This document shows, one piece after another, positions 13,462 to 23,966 of a stretch of 64,000 nucleotides of DNA. Below the pieces are notes generated by a model, which made no database searches, was not told the origin of the DNA, and worked only from the letters and a program-made list of their open reading frames with translations. Every line of letters begins with the position of its first letter. Positions within the stretch are counted from its first letter, which is position 1. Source of the DNA: Puccinia triticina (lineage: Eukaryota; Basidiomycota; Pucciniomycetes; Pucciniales; Pucciniaceae); the NCBI RefSeq assembly GCF_026914185.1, contig NC_070567.1:62001-126000 (forward strand), in the 5' to 3' direction. The translations under genes and the position numbers were made by a program.

Positions 13462-13632
13462 TGGAGGACTTCCTGTCAATCTGGAAAGTCAGATCTGACC
13501 GGCCAGATTTCAGATTTCACAGGGAAATCCAGGTCCCCAAATATCACTGAAGTGATCCAGAGTTCCAGATTTCAGATTTCCCTGCAAAATCTGAAATTCC
13601 AGATCTGTTCAAAAGTGACTGGAAGTCCTCCA
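13462..13632. repeat. Inverted-repeat (MITE-like) element
   Basis: TGGAGGACTTCCTGTCAATC at the left is mirrored by GACTGGAAGTCCTCCA at the right. Inside, AGATTTCAGATTTC and its complement occur again, so the arms are imperfectly complementary through most of 171 bp. No clear target duplication was found. No coding potential. Confidence 0.55.
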
Positions 13633-13668
13633 GTTATTGGGGAGTTCCATCATCCATGCCAGTAATAC

Positions 13669-14039
13669 GGGGTTTCAAAGTTGGCCAGGTGCAACTTGCA
13701 CGCACTTTTGAAATTTGGTGTTCAAGTTCATTCCTGAACACTGAGTTGCAAAGGTGCACACAAGTCACATTGTACTACACCCCCCAAATCTGCTTGAATT
13801 AGGGTTCTCAAAGTTGAAAACATACAAATGTGACATGCTGCCACACACACTTTTTTTGCAGGGAACTGTTTGACAGCCCCTGCAAATAAGGTTGTATGTT
13901 TTCATGATATATATTGCCGCTATTTTACAACTTTGAGAACCCCAAATGTTTTTTTAAAAGTGGGTGTTCAAGAAAAGCATTGAATACCAACTTTCAAAAG
14001 TACATGCAAGTCATACATGGCCAACTTTGAATCCCCCGG
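13669..14039. mobile_element. MITE-like element with ~100-bp inverted arms and AATAC target duplication
   Basis: The left arm begins GGGGTTTCAAAGTTGGCCA and the right arm ends TGGCCAACTTTGAATCCCCC. Complementarity continues imperfectly inwards, including an inner pair GGGTTCTCAAAGTTG (13802) and CAACTTTGAGAACCC (13928). The pentamer AATAC flanks both ends (13664-13668, 14040-14044). A short TATATAT loop lies in the middle. The inner pair could be a second element nested inside the first. Confidence 0.65.
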
Positions 14040-14044
14040 AATAC

Positions 14045-16889
14045 CTCCCTGGAAGAATACCCTGACCATCAGGTAATCAATGGACCTGGGAAATCTGCCT
14101 AATTGCTTACACACCAGTATTAGTGGAACAGCAAAGAGAATGAGCCAACCACAATTCTAGTGCATCAAATCAACTCTGGTCAGTTGCTGATTTTTTCAAG
14201 AATCAGTGTAATGCTATCACTGCTACCTCTACTAGTAACTACAAACATTTGTGCCTTTTCTGTTACCATTTTTCTTGATTGTTTTTCAGTATTTTTTTGT
14301 ACAGTCTCAGTACAGTGGGTAGACAATTGTATACACCACACCATTTTTGGACCATAGAAACTCAACCTCCAAAGTACACTTTGGGAACAACTCAAAGGGG
14401 ATATCCCATTCAGAGAGACTCTGAAATGGATTCAAAGGACTCCGGGATCCCACTTCAGAGCCCCTTTGAAAAGCCGGTTTGACCCAACAACAACGTCCCC
14501 TCCTTGCAGGCGGGAACTTCAAAGATCTCTGGAGTCAATTCGGAGCTCCTTTGAGTTTTTGCGCCTGGATTTTATATATATAGAGACTTGGAAAAACAAC
14601 TCCCAAAAATTGGGAAAACATCTGTACAAAATATTTCTGCAACAGATAAGCACCATGTAAACATTTCAGCAACAAGTAACCCCATGAAACATTTACACCA
14701 AGTAGACCATGTATCAAGCTTGTCCAAAATGTAACATGTTCTCGCAGCACACAACCCACATGAATGTCTTGCACCATGTAACCCCCATGCAAGAAGTTGA
14801 CAAACAGTGTAAACCAGGTATAACATGTAAAATTTACACACCACCCAGGACATGCACTGACAGCTCTGTTTATGAAGCTTAGGGCAAAAACCCGTCAAAA
14901 ATAAGGGTTTTGAGCCCTAGCACTATAACTGTGCTGATGTAAACACTGGTAATTTAAATTACCAAACTTGTTACGTGGCAAATATGGCCACTACAAGGGT
15001 TTTAACACTCTGTAACAGAGGAGGAATTAATTATGTAATTAATCATATGTAATTATTAATGACAGGGAATTAATTTGGCGTAAAAGTAGGTGGTAAGCGC
15101 TTAAACTGATTGGCTGCTTGACAGAGGCGGTGGTCTTATGGCAACTACTTATAAGGATAAAGCTTTAAATATGCTAATAAGGGATTTTTGATGATTTAAA
15201 GGGTTTAATCCAGTGGATTTTACGTGCTGGGGATGGTTTATAAGGAAAAGTGGATACAAATGTAGCAGAGGAGAATATTCACGGCAAACTTACAGTTTAT
15301 GGGCGGTGAATGGTCTGGGGGATCTTTCCTGAGGGCCAAATAGGCCTCTATTTATAGAGGGGACTTCAGTGGGTGTAAACACTGAGTCCTTTTCTCCCTA
15401 TGGGAGTATCCTGGGGTGTAGCCGTGAAAAGGGCTTGGCTGTGGGCAATTCATTTGTATTAAAATAGACTAATTTCCCTGACTCTGTCACATGACATATT
15501 TATAACCAATTGTCATGTGAAAGAGCTTCAGTAGAAGTCTACATAATACTTTCACGGGGTATTTTTACACGAGTAATATTACTCATTAATGTACAACAGT
15601 TTAATTTTATGTACATTGTTTGTTTTACTAAATTTACTAGAGTATAAGGCGGCTACGCCGCTGCACTTCCAGGGGCACAGCCTTATTTTATCAGCTGTAT
15701 CACAGCTGTTCCACCCATTGAAAGTGCTTGTTTACTGCCATTGGTGATTCTGTGTGGCATGGGTTCTGTCTGATGCAAGGTTCTGGATCACATGCATCTA
15801 CTCTTCTCAAAACTGATCATCCTGTGGACATTGCTACTCAAAATACCTTCATGAGAGCTGTAATGCAGAATTTCAATTGAAATAATATGATTAATGTGTG
15901 GTTTAAAACCTCTGTGTACATTCAATTTTGTTATGGTCAGGTCTGTGGAGAGGAACACGTGATCTTGGGTTTTGGGGTTCTGGGTTTCAGGGTCTTTGTA
16001 TATGGTACATTGCAGGATAAGGACTCCAGCCTCTAAAACCATGAATCTGTGGTCCATGAAATCATCATGGACATGTGTGTGTTAGCCATGTTCATGAGAG
16101 ACTGCACCAGGGAGTCCGTGCTACAGCTCACAACAACTTCATTATATTTTGATTATTATCATCAAACTCTTATGGACTGGGTTTCTTTTCCTTGCTTTGG
16201 TTGGCAGCTTTGTGGCTTATGAAGAATTTCAACAATTCTTGCTTGCCATCTTGAGACCAATAAGTTTTTCAGGACTTTATGAACAAGTGCAATCTGTTTT
16301 TAACATTGGGTAAGAAATATACCACTTGCTTCTCCAGGAAGGAAGGGACTTGGGAGAGAAAAGTACAAATTTGTGCTTCTGAAAATGAAGCACATCAAAA
16401 CAATTTTTTTCTGCCTTGTAAAACTTGATGCCTTGAAGTTGATATGAATCTCAGCATGTGCTCATGTAGCCAGAGTTTGCTTACATCTTTGAGGTCTCAT
16501 TTTACAACATACACATTTCCATAATTCTTCTTGGGGACCCATGCCTGCATGTTACACAAAATTTACTCCTTTCTTAATCAAATCAAATTTTTACTTTCCT
16601 TACACACAACATGTAAGCGGTATTGCAGCTTAATGAAGATTTTGGCTACATGGCTAAGAAAAAAATGTACAACAAAAGTAAGCTATTGGAAAGGATTTAA
16701 GAGATATAGGCTTGAAATAATGTGATCATCATTTCAGTTAGCAATGACAATACCAACCTGGTCAGTATTGTTGCCATTGTGCATGTCATTCAAGTGTTAA
16801 TTGCTTGATATTTTTCAATAATTTATTTTAAATTGACATAATGACCAGTAGCAGGATGAGGATTGAAGAAGAAAGTCAAACTTAGCCAT
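14045..16889. other. Gene-free AT-rich tract with degenerate repeats and a possible LTR remnant
   Basis: No gene is supported in 2.8 kb. From 14388 to 14552 there is a partly palindromic block (AACTCAAAGGGG against CTCCTTTGAGTT). From 14650 to 14840 CCATGTAA-type motifs recur. The 14950-15720 block, read on the minus strand, has a promoter-like CTCTATAAATAGAGG near 15349 and could be part of a solo LTR, but no paired copy or clean ends were found. Open frames here are short and lack motifs. Confidence 0.4.
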
Positions 16890-16895
16890 CACCCT

Positions 16896-17890
16896 TTACG
16901 TGCCTGTTGACTTGGTGAAATCAACAAAAAAACTCACGGCCTGGGCATTCATGGGGGCCTCAAAGTGAGGGAGAGTAAGGGGACACCTGTTTACATGTTT
17001 TGACAACATTGAATGGATTAGTAAGAGTCGCAGCCAAAGAGCCACTGAGGGAGTTCGCAAAGAAGCTCTGGAGGGCAAGCTGGTGCACGCTGGCCCGATT
17101 ATCATACTCTCTAAAGCTGACCCCTCTGCCGAGTTTCCGCCCGGCAGCCTTGAGACGGTCAAGGGAGTCAAATGGTGGTTGGATGAGGCCGAGCGTAGCA
17201 TATTGAACCCAAGAATATAAACTACATGGTCTCGGTCCAGGATGGTGACCTTTGGGGTAGGCACAATCCCTCGCCACAGCGAGCCGATTCCCTTGAAGCG
17301 GGCACCAAGGTTGTGGCTGGGTTGTTCTTGTTTGAGAAGCAGTTGGAGGCGTGAATCCGAGCGCAATCTGGCTGCAATCCAGCACCCTGATCATCCGTCA
17401 GGTCGTCAGTATAAACACTTGCCAGTTCTTATAACGCCTGGCTTGGCTTTTCATCTTACATTCAGTTGGTCCGTGTGAAATCTCTAAAGACCAAGCTGGT
17501 TGTCTGCCCATTGGGAGCAGAGTAGACAGCTTTCAATTAGGCTTTGGAGCATGAATACTCAGGCAAACAACAGATCTATAGATGGCCGTTGAAGAGAACA
17601 GAGCAAGTGCGGCGGGGTCAATTATAAGTTTTAGAGAGAAAGAGCGGAGGGAGAGACAATTAACTCAGCAGCCAGGGGGTGGGCAAGGGCCAAGCAAGGA
17701 GGATTGCTGTTCGCAGAGGATGGCGCGGAGGTCGGATTGGAGTGGTAAATGAGCAACAAATGGAATTGGGTGTAGAGCTTGAGCCGGTTTGAACCACGCG
17801 GCCGGGCCCTCCTGAGAAGATATCTGGTCAGCAGCACCAGCAGCAGGCCTTGCAATCTTTGGGAGGCCCGGTCCGCTGCTGCACACAATC
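16896..17890 (-). pseudogene. Mitochondrial carrier (SLC25-type) gene relic
   Basis: Two overlapping minus-strand frames each carry parts of one carrier. The first reads LLLKQEQPSHNLG, then GIGSLWRGIVPT and LGFNMLRS. The second, shifted frame reads DSLDRLKAAG, then DNRASVHQLALQSFFANSLSG and LAATLTNPFNVVKT, the P-x-[DN]-x-V-K-T repeat signature. Switching frame mid-protein, with no plausible intron at the switch, and the loss of the last repeat after a possible donor at 16992 argue for a decayed copy. A frame upstream (17665-17886) may be the degraded first repeat. The LWRG-x-x-PT block suits the glycine carrier Hem25/SLC25A38, but this is only a guess. Confidence 0.5.
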
Positions 17891-19258
17891 TTCCCCTCTT
17901 TGACTGCTTGTAGTACTTGTCCTAGATGTCAAACAACATTGTATGTGTCTTGGTGTGTCAGCGAAGTGAGTATGTGTGGAGGTAGTTGGAGTCCACTTCT
18001 GAGGAGCGACCGCAGGTTGCCAAAAAAGGAGGCGAGGCCACAATAGGAGTTGGAGATGGCGAAGAAACTTGCAGGGAATGGGATTGTTGGCATGGCTGTT
18101 GATCATTAATGCAGCACGGATGTTCAGACCAAGCTACAGCATTCTCATGGTATAGCCATGCATCAGCCACTCCACCCGCGCAACCGTTGTCCTCTATTGG
18201 ACGTACCAGAAAGGCCAACTTACCGCGTACACTTCAGTTGGTCTGATGGGTATATAATCCCACCAGATCCTTCAGGATTGCTTTCCCCCCAGGTGACCTT
18301 CCCTCCGCTTGCACCTGCAGCAGACTGGTGGTGATCCTCCGCCTCCCCGATTGCATTTGCAATTGGCTGAGGGGTTTCCAGCCCTGACTTTTGCCCCACG
18401 CACTTGCGCCAGGCCAAGCGGGTTAAACCCGGTCTCTTTTCACCTGTGGCATGTCACAGGCTGGGAGTTTGTAAAATCAGCTGCTTTTTATGTAAATAGA
18501 TTGAAAATTGTTGAATTGTTACTTTTGTTTGGAGTTTTTTTAGGTTGTATGTAGGGGAAACCCTTTTATTTGTTTGGGAAAATGCTTATGTACAGGGGAA
18601 ACTCTTGAATTTTTTTTTGGAAAATCTGTGGTTTTAATAAACTTAGAATGCTTATGTACAGGGGAAACTCTTGAATTTTTTTTTGGCAAATCTGTGGTTT
18701 CAATAAACTTAGATGTATGTAATACTAATTTTGGGCGCTTTTATGGGGCCAATTCTTATTTATACAATTAGTACATGAAGGAATAGGAATAAGGGGGTAC
18801 TTTAAGTGGGTGACCCCCCTTAATTTATGATGAGGAATCTGATTCTGCAATAATAATTTAATAATTATTATTATTTACTACGTTATTGCAGTCTTTTGGA
18901 TACTTGATCTATCTCTAAGGCTGACATGCACAAACACCATGTAAACTATAAGCAACATGCACACACCACATAAGACATGTACACATGAACTATTTGACAT
19001 GTAACTGTACACACCATGTAACATTTACATGCTATGTAAAATGCTTGCACCATGTACCATGTCACCACATGTATCAATTTGGCATGGTCAGGTTTAACCA
19101 GGGGTGTTTGCGCCACCGTTGGAGCAGAAGACTGGACAGAAAGCGCTGTAAAAATTGTGAACTTCAACGGAAACATGTGAAAATTGCTTCATTGAAAAGG
19201 ATAGATTCAGGAGTTTTCTTTGAGCTAATAAAATTGATATAAAGCTCAGCAGAACCGG
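17891..19258. other. Intergenic tract left of the LTR element
   Basis: No gene is supported. It contains a two-copy 66-bp tandem duplication (18581-18712), an AT-only patch near 18850-18880, and a cluster of CCATGTAA-like motifs (18930-19080). Confidence 0.45.
18581..18712. repeat. 66-bp tandem duplication
   Basis: Two copies of 66 bp, starting AATGCTTATGTACAGGGGAA, lie head to tail at 18581-18646 and 18647-18712. They differ at two positions that I can see (GGAAAATC/GGCAAATC and TTTTAATA/TTTCAATA). A weaker third copy may precede them at 18541. Each copy carries an AATAAAC string. Confidence 0.85.
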
Positions 19259-20096
19259 TGTGGTAAGCCAATCCTGAATATGGCACCAAAATCAAAGTCT
19301 TTTTCCCTCAATATAACCCTCTCTGGAATACTCAAGCACCCACCTCCCTTAAGGATCAAGGCCAGGACAACTCATACCCATCAACAGGCCCCCCATTCTC
19401 TCTTCACCCCTTTTCCCCACCTTCTGGATACCCACCTAAACCAACTCAATAATCCTCAAGCACCCAGCTAGGCACAAGTGCGAGAAAGTCACCCATCAGA
19501 CAGAGCCAGACTATTAGGAAAGACCCTGGATATTCATCATCTTTTCCTCCCTTCCCAATCCAGTATAACAACCCCAATTTGGTATTAGCCACACATGTAA
19601 TAACCATGGAGATCCCATCTTGCTTCCACATTTCAGCCTCATTCCAGAACTCTCCATCCCCATAGCAGTTTCAGCCTCAGCCCCTTGATTGAGAATTTTC
19701 ACTGTTTCATCTTTTCTTCCAACCACAACTCAGCCCCATAATATTTTGTATATAGTCTGCCCTCTTTGGCCCTACCTTTTGTTCCCCATCAGATCCTGTC
19801 CCAGCAATCCAGATCACTGGTCACCATTCACTAGCCTAGCTTATGCCATTAAATCAGAGTGGACAAGCTTGATAAGTCTATGCCAAATATATCAGGTTGG
19901 ACAGACTTTACATTACCTTTAACTTGCCATTAGATTAGTAGAAAGTAAACCCTTAGACATACCTTAAGAATCTCCATAGCCACACCTTTCCTTAAGAGTC
20001 CATACTCTTATATTCTTTTTCTTGTTCCCCTGAGAGGCAGCCCTTCAAGCACCAAATCCCTCTCAAGCTCTATCCTTCCCTCAGAGTAGTTCCACA
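19259..20096 (+). repeat. 5' LTR
   Basis: This 838-bp copy matches the 3' LTR with few substitutions. It lacks an ~86-bp block present in the 3' copy: at 19620 TGCTT runs straight into CCACATTTCAGCC. A TGTATATAG string near 19747 could be the promoter TATA. Confidence 0.9.
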
Positions 20097-20098
20097 AG

Positions 20099-20116
20099 TG
20101 GTGTCCCAACAGTGGC
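20099..20116 (+). other. Possible primer-binding site
   Basis: TGGTGTCCCAACAGTGGC starts two bases after the 5' LTR end. A TGG start (complement of a tRNA CCA tail) in this position is typical. The matching tRNA was not identified. Confidence 0.45.
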
Positions 20117-20393
20117 CTGAAGATCTTTAGTTTTCAGTCCTTACTTTTATTTCCTAGTCTAATACAGTTACAGGATTAGCTAGTGAAATCATAAAAACTT
20201 TATACTTAACAAATTACTTACCTTAAACTACATACTTTTAACACCTTATAAACCTACCACTTTCAACAAAATACCTTCATCAACTTCTTCAGAACAATCC
20301 TTTAGGCTATCTACTTTTAACAACCATATCATCAGCTTACAGAACAACTCCTCAACTCCTTCTATCCACTCACTTAACAATCAACCCTTAACC

Positions 20394-21770
20394 ATGTCTA
20401 GACCTGCCAGAAGTAACTCCCACACTGGATTAATCATCAAGACCCTGGAAGAAATGGTCATCCCTCCATTTAGACCAAAAACTCAACAACCTGGACCTGA
20501 CTTGGAATCCAATACTGGAGGAGTCTTCAATCAGCCCAACCCCACCCACTTTGGAGGAAACAACTTACCTAAAAAATTTGGAGCAAATACAATGGAACCT
20601 AGAGGACAACCCAACCTTGGACAAACTCAACAACCTGAAGCCCATACTGGAGGATTTTTCAATCAGCCTAATCCCACACACTTTGGAGGAAACAACATAC
20701 CTGCAAACCCTGGACCTATGAGAAATGGAAGTCCCTCTACCACTGGAAGCCCTGCTTTGGATCTTCTTCCTGAAAATTTTATTCCCAGACACTCAGAATC
20801 AGCTCCCATAAATCAACCATCCTATCCTAGATCAGCTATACCTACTACTACACATTACCTGGAAGGAGAACCTGCTATGCCAAGGTACTCCGGGGGAAAT
20901 CACAGAGCAATCAAAATTAAACCACTGGATAAGGATCTTTGCTTTGATGGATCCAACATGCCCATAGAAAAATTTATCAGAAGATATGAAGCAGCTGGAA
21001 GAACTGATGGAGCTACTCACTTAGACCTAGTCACCCAAATTTCTCCTTTTATCAAAGGCATGGATCTGAAGGATGAAGTTGAAGAAATGACTGGCTATGA
21101 GGATCAAGACTGGGAATTGCTAAAAAAGGAGTTACTCAACAGGTTTGGATCTTCACTTCCTTTAGTCAGATATACCAGACATGATCTTAAGGACCTAGTA
21201 CACTCTGCCATTAAGGGAGGGGGTATTAGTACTACTGAACACTTTAAAATTTTTAGGACCAAGTTTGCAGCAATCACTAACTACCTGGTAAGAATGGGAT
21301 ACAGTTCCAGTATTGAGGAATTCAGAGATAACCTGCTAGAAGCCCTTAGTGAGGAAATAGAGCAAGCTGTCACAAAGGAGCTGGTCAGAAACAATATGAT
21401 GCTTACCTCCAAGGATGGTGGTGACATTCTGCCTGAAACGGAAGTTCTGCTCTCATATATCCATAAAGAAGTCCATCAGAAATCAGTAATGTCTAGGAGA
21501 AAGGTTTGGAAAGGCATTGACTATGTCAATCCTACTACTAACAATGCTTCTCCCAAATACAAAACACAGGAAAAAGAAGTTGAGGAACTCACTAAAACCC
21601 TATCCAGCTGGCATACCCAGAAACCTTCCCCCTTCTTCATGAAAAGTCATGTACCATACAAACCAGCCCAGCAGGATAAGGACTGGACAACTATCAAGTG
21701 CAATTACTGCCACCAAATGGGCCACTCCTTTTCTAGGTGCAACCTGGCCAATCTGGATGAACTGAATTGA
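20394..21770 (+). CDS. Gag polyprotein of the LTR element
   Basis: 458 residues from ATG at 20394. The N-terminal third is Pro/Asn/Gly-rich with two near-repeats of a GGxFNQPNPTHFGGNN segment. Residues ~180-370 are charged and helical like a retrotransposon capsid. Near the C-terminus is a CCHC zinc knuckle, CNYCHQMGHSFSRC (C-x2-C-x4-H-x4-C), expected for nucleocapsid RNA binding. The frame ends in TGA at 21768-21770, yet the same frame continues open into pol, so this stop is either a readthrough site or a lesion in a once-continuous gag-pol. Confidence 0.85.
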   Translation: MSRPARSNSHTGLIIKTLEEMVIPPFRPKTQQPGPDLESNTGGVFNQPNPTHFGGNNLPKKFGANTMEPRGQPNLGQTQQPEAHTGGFFNQPNPTHFGGNNIPANPGPMRNGSPSTTGSPALDLLPENFIPRHSESAPINQPSYPRSAIPTTTHYLEGEPAMPRYSGGNHRAIKIKPLDKDLCFDGSNMPIEKFIRRYEAAGRTDGATHLDLVTQISPFIKGMDLKDEVEEMTGYEDQDWELLKKELLNRFGSSLPLVRYTRHDLKDLVHSAIKGGGISTTEHFKIFRTKFAAITNYLVRMGYSSSIEEFRDNLLEALSEEIEQAVTKELVRNNMMLTSKDGGDILPETEVLLSYIHKEVHQKSVMSRRKVWKGIDYVNPTTNNASPKYKTQEKEVEELTKTLSSWHTQKPSPFFMKSHVPYKPAQQDKDWTTIKCNYCHQMGHSFSRCNLANLDELN

Positions 21771-23966
21771 AAATTCAAGAAAGAAGGTAATAATGTAAGA
21801 CTGCCTGATGGAAATATAGTCCCCTGGGAAAGGAACAAAGCTTACAAGTTTGCTGTAGACCAATACCACCAGGAACAGAAACAACCTGGAATACTAAACT
21901 TACCTGCTGGAACCCTCAAAACTGGCAACTCTACTGAACCTCAAGCCTCCTTTGGACAACTGGAAGAAATAGACCCAACTGAAGACCTATCCACCTATGA
22001 CTGTGACATTGGAAAAAGGACTAGAAGTGGTATGGAATACCCAGAAGAGGTAGTTACCAACAAGAAGGTCAGAAAGGAAAAGGAAGACCACATGGACATG
22101 GACCAACCTCTGGAATATGCCAAAAAGGACCCCATTCCCCTTCCCACTCTTCCAACCCCTCAAGGAAAATCCCCAGCCAAGAAAGTCCAGATCCAAACCC
22201 CTGAAGACTCCCAAACTCCCAAGGAAAAACCAACTAGGAAGACCTATGTAGAGAAACCATTAGCTAAGGAATACCCTGAGGCAGAAGAAAGGGTAGTTAG
22301 CAGGATGCTCACTTATGGCAGATTAGAATTATCCTATGCTGAACTTCTGGCCATTTCCCCTGGAGCTGTGGATGTTTTGAAGAAGAAGATCAACCCTAGA
22401 AGGATACCTCTGGAACCCCCTTCCAAAACAACCAACTCTGGAGATGTAGAAGAAGACCAGGAACAAGAAGAAGAACTGGAGCCAGAATCACCCCACTATG
22501 CTTGCCCTCTTGGATATGTAGATGCCACTATAAATGGAAAAAACTTTCAGGCCCTCTTGGATAATGGATCACAAGTCAACTTACTTCCCAGGAATCTTGC
22601 AGCAAGAATGGGATTAATAGTCACCCAAAGGAACATGAACTTAAAAGGTATTGGAGGCCATAAGAGTGAAATCCTTGGAATTGCAGAAGGAGTCACCATC
22701 AAAATAGGTAATATGTCAATGAACACTCACTTTTATGTTTCAGAAGCAGATATCCAGCCAATTTTAGGAACACCTTGGCTCAAAGATGTATCAGCAACCA
22801 TCAGATTCAACAGGGAAGGATCAGAAAGTCTTTCAATTATGAAAGCAGGTAAGACTTACTTGGTTCCCATAGCTCATCCAGAACATCAGAAATGGGAGAA
22901 AGATTTCCCAACCCATTCAGCAACCACCCAAAGTAATTATTTAGGACTTGACTTTTGTGCTAAAGGAAGAGACCTACTCAAACACACCTATGGGCAACCC
23001 TACAGAATCCCAGTCATCAAACATGAACCCTGGCAACAAAAACCAATCCCCATCCCTGCAGCAATTAAGGACCAATTTGTGGAATTAGTAAGAGAAAGAG
23101 TTAAAACTGGCCTCTATGAACAATCCTGCTCCAGTTACTCCTCCCCAGTCTTCTGTGTCAAAAAGCATGATGGAAAACTCAGAGTTGTTCATGACTTACA
23201 AAGACTTAACAAGGTTACCATCAAAGACTCTGGAATCCCACCAAATCCTGAAGAACTCATTGAATCTTTCACTGGAAGGGCCTGCTATGGCCTGGGTGAT
23301 ATAATGGGAGGATATGATGAGAGGGAGTTAGCCATGGAATCAAGACCTTTAACTACTTTTGAAAACCCCCTTGGAATTTTTCAACTCACCAGATTACCCC
23401 AAGGAGCCACCAATTATCTTAAGGATACTCTGGTCAAGCTGTGTGCAACAGATGGAAAGAAGTGGAGACATTACCTCCCTCTGGTCTTGTTTGCTGATAG
23501 AATCTCAACCAAAAGGACAACTGGATACTCCCCTTATGAATTACTCTTTGGACAACCTTCTATTTTACCTGTGGACTTGGAATTAGAAACATATCTTGGA
23601 ACCAACTGGGAAGATATCAAAACAAAAGAAGAGTTATTATTAGCAAGGGTCCTCCAACTGGAAAGAAAAGAGGAAATTTTACAGGAAGCTTACAAAAAAT
23701 TAAAGGAGTCCAGATCCAAATCTTTGGAAAGTCAGAATCAGAAGAAAAACCTCAGAAAACCTCTTGGATTTGGCCAACTTGTCCTTCTTTATAATAAAAT
23801 TCTTGACTCTCAACATGATAAATTATTTGAAAATAAATGGAATGGTCCATATAGAATTACCAAGCAGAAAAAAGGAGGCTCATACAACCTGGAAGAACTG
23901 GATGGAACAAGTTTAAAAAGAAGGTTTGCTTCTTCACATGTGAAGCCCTTTTTCTCAAGAGTATAG
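21771..23966 (+). pseudogene. Pol remnant: protease, partial RT, integrase C-terminus
   Basis: In frame with gag across the UGA; the first ATG is 22032 (644 aa). An acidic/basic linker is followed by a retropepsin-like domain (LLDNGSQVNLL with DNGS in place of the usual DTG/DSG, then ILGTPWL). RT begins with SSPVFCVKKHDGKLRVVHDL and runs to LPQGATN. At about 23414 it jumps in frame to integrase C-terminal sequence (TTGYSPYELLFG, then the GPY module KWNGPYRI, ending ASSHVKPFF). The RT YxDD box, RNase H and the DDE core are absent. The reading frame is intact across the deletion, so a shortened fusion could still be made, but it cannot reverse transcribe or integrate. Confidence 0.85.

Noticed and set aside
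15640..15720. Candidate start of a minus-strand solo LTR (TGTGATACAGCTG)
   Set aside because: A TATA-like box lies downstream at 15349, but no matching end, target duplication or second copy was found in the window, so it is only mentioned in the gap description.
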